This document shows, one piece after another, positions 38,321 through 40,073 of a DNA stretch of 40,073 nucleotides; within the stretch, counting starts at the first letter, position 1; each line of letters begins with the position of its first letter. Source of the DNA: a virus; the IMG/VR virus record IMGVR_UViG_3300048589_000566, positions 1 through 40,073 of that record; one strand, written 5' to 3'. The notes under the pieces are model-generated. The model was not told the DNA's origin. It did no database searches and worked only from the letters and a program-made list of their open reading frames with translations. The translations under genes were made by a program, and so were the position numbers.

Positions 38321-38391
38321 TACCTTTTCGGCAGGCGCTTGGCCTGCTCCTCAAGTTGCTTGCGCTGCTCTTCAGTGAGTACGTGCGTCAT
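38320..38391 (-). CDS. 23-residue ORF linking fibre and gp10-like genes
   Basis: A 23-residue charged helical peptide (MTHVLTEEQRKQLEEQAKRL plus three residues). It overlaps the fibre stop by ATGA and the gp10-like start by TAATG and has a G-rich RBS (GGGGG, 4-base spacer). The perfect nesting suggests it is translated, perhaps only to carry ribosomes across. Confidence 0.45.
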   Translation of the reverse strand: MTHVLTEEQRKQLEEQAKRLPKR

Positions 38392-40073
38392 ATTGCCCCC
38401 CGGCGATTGTACTTGAACGCGAACGAAACGGTGGCGCCCGGACTCGTCAGCGGGGAGGTGGGCCACGTCAGGCTCCCATCGGTCGCCAGCATCATCGGGG
38501 CCACTGACAAGGTGCCGCTGCCGCTGTCGTTGACCACTGCCGGGAAGTAAATCGGGGCGGAGGGCACTGCCTCTGCGGGAGTCGCGCCCGGCGCCAGCAA
38601 GGCGCCCGTAATGGGAGGACCCCCGAAGTATTCCAAGGACCCCCGCAATTCCACTTCATCGCCTGCGATCAAAAAGGTCAGGCGATCTTGCGTAGCCACC
38701 GGTTGTTGCCAAGGCGCGAGGGCCACCGCCGTGGCGTGATAGACCGCGTCCATCGGCACCATCGAAAAACCGCCAGCGCCGCCGGAGCGACGCACGAACC
38801 AAAACCGCCGCGTCTGGTACGGGGCGAAGTGCGCGATGGCCGGAGTGATGTTGCCGTAGAAACTCACGGTTGTCGGGGTGAGTGAGTCGTTGAACAGCTC
38901 GACGATGGAAAAGGCCGCCGCGGGTTCGTCAGGGATAGACCCTGCCCAAACCGTCCGCGACTGCACGTTGAGCGCCATGCTCCCCGAGGTGCCAAGGCGC
39001 AATATCTGTAACTCTGGACCCCCGACGTATAGCGGGTCGTTATCATAAAGGGCGGGCGGGGGGTACGCATTGTAGCCCGAGGTCAGCACCCCGATGCGGG
39101 GCGGCTGAATGATCCAGCCATTGGCCAGCACGTCGGGGTACGGCACGCTGCTCCCCGAGAACAACGAGGTAGTGGTGCCGAGTATGTGGCCCATAGCGGC
39201 ACTATCGTAGTTGTCGCGAGGAGCGCCGTCACCGCTGACCCCCACGCGCACTATCTCTGCACCTGGATACGTGTTGTTAGCGGAGTCCACCAGCGTAAAT
39301 CGTGTGCCAAGGAAGGCGTCCGGGTCGAATGGAACCCACTCGGTGCCGTCGAACACCACCACGTCCCACGGGGTGAACGTCGAAAAGTCCCCAGAGGGAA
39401 CCGGACCAACGATCACGGCAACGCCGACCATGGAGGCGAACCCGTTTGGCGGGGCGCTGTTGCGAACCCCGTAGCAAACCCGCTCCTGCTTGGCGCGCAT
39501 CAAGAGGGAGACCGGGGGGTTCAGGGCGAGGTAGTCGATGATCGCTTGCTCGACATCCACCTGCTCCGCCTTGGTGACCATGATCAGGGTCACGCCAGCA
39601 TAGAACTCCACGATGTCGCCCGTGGCGAAGGCGCTGCCCCCAAAAGTGCCGGGGGCCCCTGCAACGTACCGTTTACCATCGGTGGCGTCCCCCGGGGGCG
39701 CCGCGTCCCCCGTCACGTAGAACGGGACCCTGCCGCCGTCATCGGTGCCGAAGGAGAAAACGAGGGGTTGGTCCAACAGCACGCGGGGGGTGGCGTCCCA
39801 ACCCTGAATGAACCACGCCCGGATCGTGCCAATCGTGAACGGCGCCGGGAGAGCATCGACGGCGCCGCCGATGTCTTGAACGAACTCATTGGCGGCGTAG
39901 TCCACGCCGAGGTAGAAGTTGGTGCCCGCAGGAGGCGCCAACGGGTGCGTCATGCTCCCCACCAACCCGCCCCCCTGCGTGGCCAGGTACGTGAACCCTG
40001 TGGGGTCGCCCGTCGCTTGAATCACGACCCATTGCACCGTGCCGACAAGGTTGGGGAAGTTTTGGAACGAGGC
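38388..40073 (-). CDS. Fibre-like structural protein, main part (continued from position 1-581)
   Basis: The C-terminal portion of the 697-residue protein that starts at 581. It is in phase through the circular join, where bases 40073-39901 repeat 173-1. The sequence is beta-rich with many Gly/Pro turns, such as FGTDDGGRVPFYVTGDAAPP, WVPFDPDAFLGTRFTLVDSA and VPSAPIYFPAVVNDSGSG, and it ends FKYNRRGAI. No lysyl or glycosidase motif and no collagen-like repeat is seen. Residue 179 is His in this copy and Arg in the left one. Likely a virion appendage; whether it sits on tail, neck or capsid is open. Confidence 0.8.
   Translation of the reverse strand, partial: ASFQNFPNLVGTVQWVVIQATGDPTGFTYLATQGGGLVGSMTHPLAPPAGTNFYLGVDYAANEFVQDIGGAVDALPAPFTIGTIRAWFIQGWDATPRVLLDQPLVFSFGTDDGGRVPFYVTGDAAPPGDATDGKRYVAGAPGTFGGSAFATGDIVEFYAGVTLIMVTKAEQVDVEQAIIDYLALNPPVSLLMRAKQERVCYGVRNSAPPNGFASMVGVAVIVGPVPSGDFSTFTPWDVVVFDGTEWVPFDPDAFLGTRFTLVDSANNTYPGAEIVRVGVSGDGAPRDNYDSAAMGHILGTTTSLFSGSSVPYPDVLANGWIIQPPRIGVLTSGYNAYPPPALYDNDPLYVGGPELQILRLGTSGSMALNVQSRTVWAGSIPDEPAAAFSIVELFNDSLTPTTVSFYGNITPAIAHFAPYQTRRFWFVRRSGGAGGFSMVPMDAVYHATAVALAPWQQPVATQDRLTFLIAGDEVELRGSLEYFGGPPITGALLAPGATPAEAVPSAPIYFPAVVNDSGSGTLSVAPMMLATDGSLTWPTSPLTSPGATVSFAFKYNRRGAI
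39901..40073. repeat. Terminal direct repeat, right copy
   Basis: This repeats bases 1-173 with T at 39946 where the left copy has C at 46. It is best removed when closing the circle. The single difference changes one residue of the fibre-like protein and may be a real population variant or a sequencing error. Confidence 0.95.

Overview
The window is the complete or near-complete genome of a tailed, double-stranded DNA phage with siphovirus (long, non-contractile tail) features. It is GC-rich and about 39.9 kb. The last 173 bases repeat the first 173 with one mismatch, so the contig closes into a circular map of 39,900 bp. Every gene I can support is on the minus strand, tightly packed with ATGA, TGATG or 8-nt stop/start overlaps. 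No integrase, CI-type repressor, RNA polymerase or tRNA is visible, so the phage looks virulent and dependent on host RNA polymerase. The host is probably a Gram-negative, high-GC bacterium (M15 endolysin without a wall-binding domain, spanin-like membrane protein), but the sequence does not identify it.

There are two transcription units, both read right to left. The early/middle unit runs from 28,244 down to 7,563. It starts with a SNF2-type helicase, two small conserved phage genes, a probable ssDNA-binding-type protein, an AEP-type primase and a UvrD-type helicase. A block of small and regulatory-looking genes follows, including a DUF932 protein, with promoters near 21.55 kb and 20.2 kb. 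Then comes a 7-deazaguanine DNA-modification cluster (17.6 to 12.2 kb): a DUF6884-like protein, queE, three small genes, queC, two small genes, queD, a phosphoribosyltransferase-folE fusion and dpdA. The unit ends with a sliding-clamp-like protein, a family A DNA polymerase, an HD hydrolase and a PD-(D/E)XK nuclease.

The late unit starts at 7,311 and runs left through the contig end, re-entering at 40,073. It encodes HNH nuclease, small and large terminase, portal, ClpP-like prohead protease, HK97-type capsid, two head-tail connector proteins and a 697-aa fibre-like protein split by the contig ends. Next come an HK97-gp10-like protein, tail terminator, tail tube, tail chaperones with a canonical -1 frameshift site, tape measure, tail tip proteins with a glycine-rich receptor-binding end, and a lysis cassette finishing at 28,626.

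The two units are separated by AT-richer intergenic regions (7,312-7,562 and 28,245-28,625). Both carry the same arrangement: a CTATAGGGG palindrome near each edge and CTGATA/TATCAG repeats in the middle. I found those palindromes nowhere else.

Functional picture: FolE makes dihydroneopterin triphosphate from GTP, QueD makes carboxy-tetrahydropterin, QueE makes carboxy-deazaguanine, QueC makes the amide and/or nitrile base, and DpdA exchanges it for guanine in DNA, presumably shielding the genome from host restriction. The most unusual point is that this QueC has lost all four zinc-binding cysteines, which raises the question of which base is made. The PRTase-FolE fusion and the anonymous small genes within the cluster are also notable.
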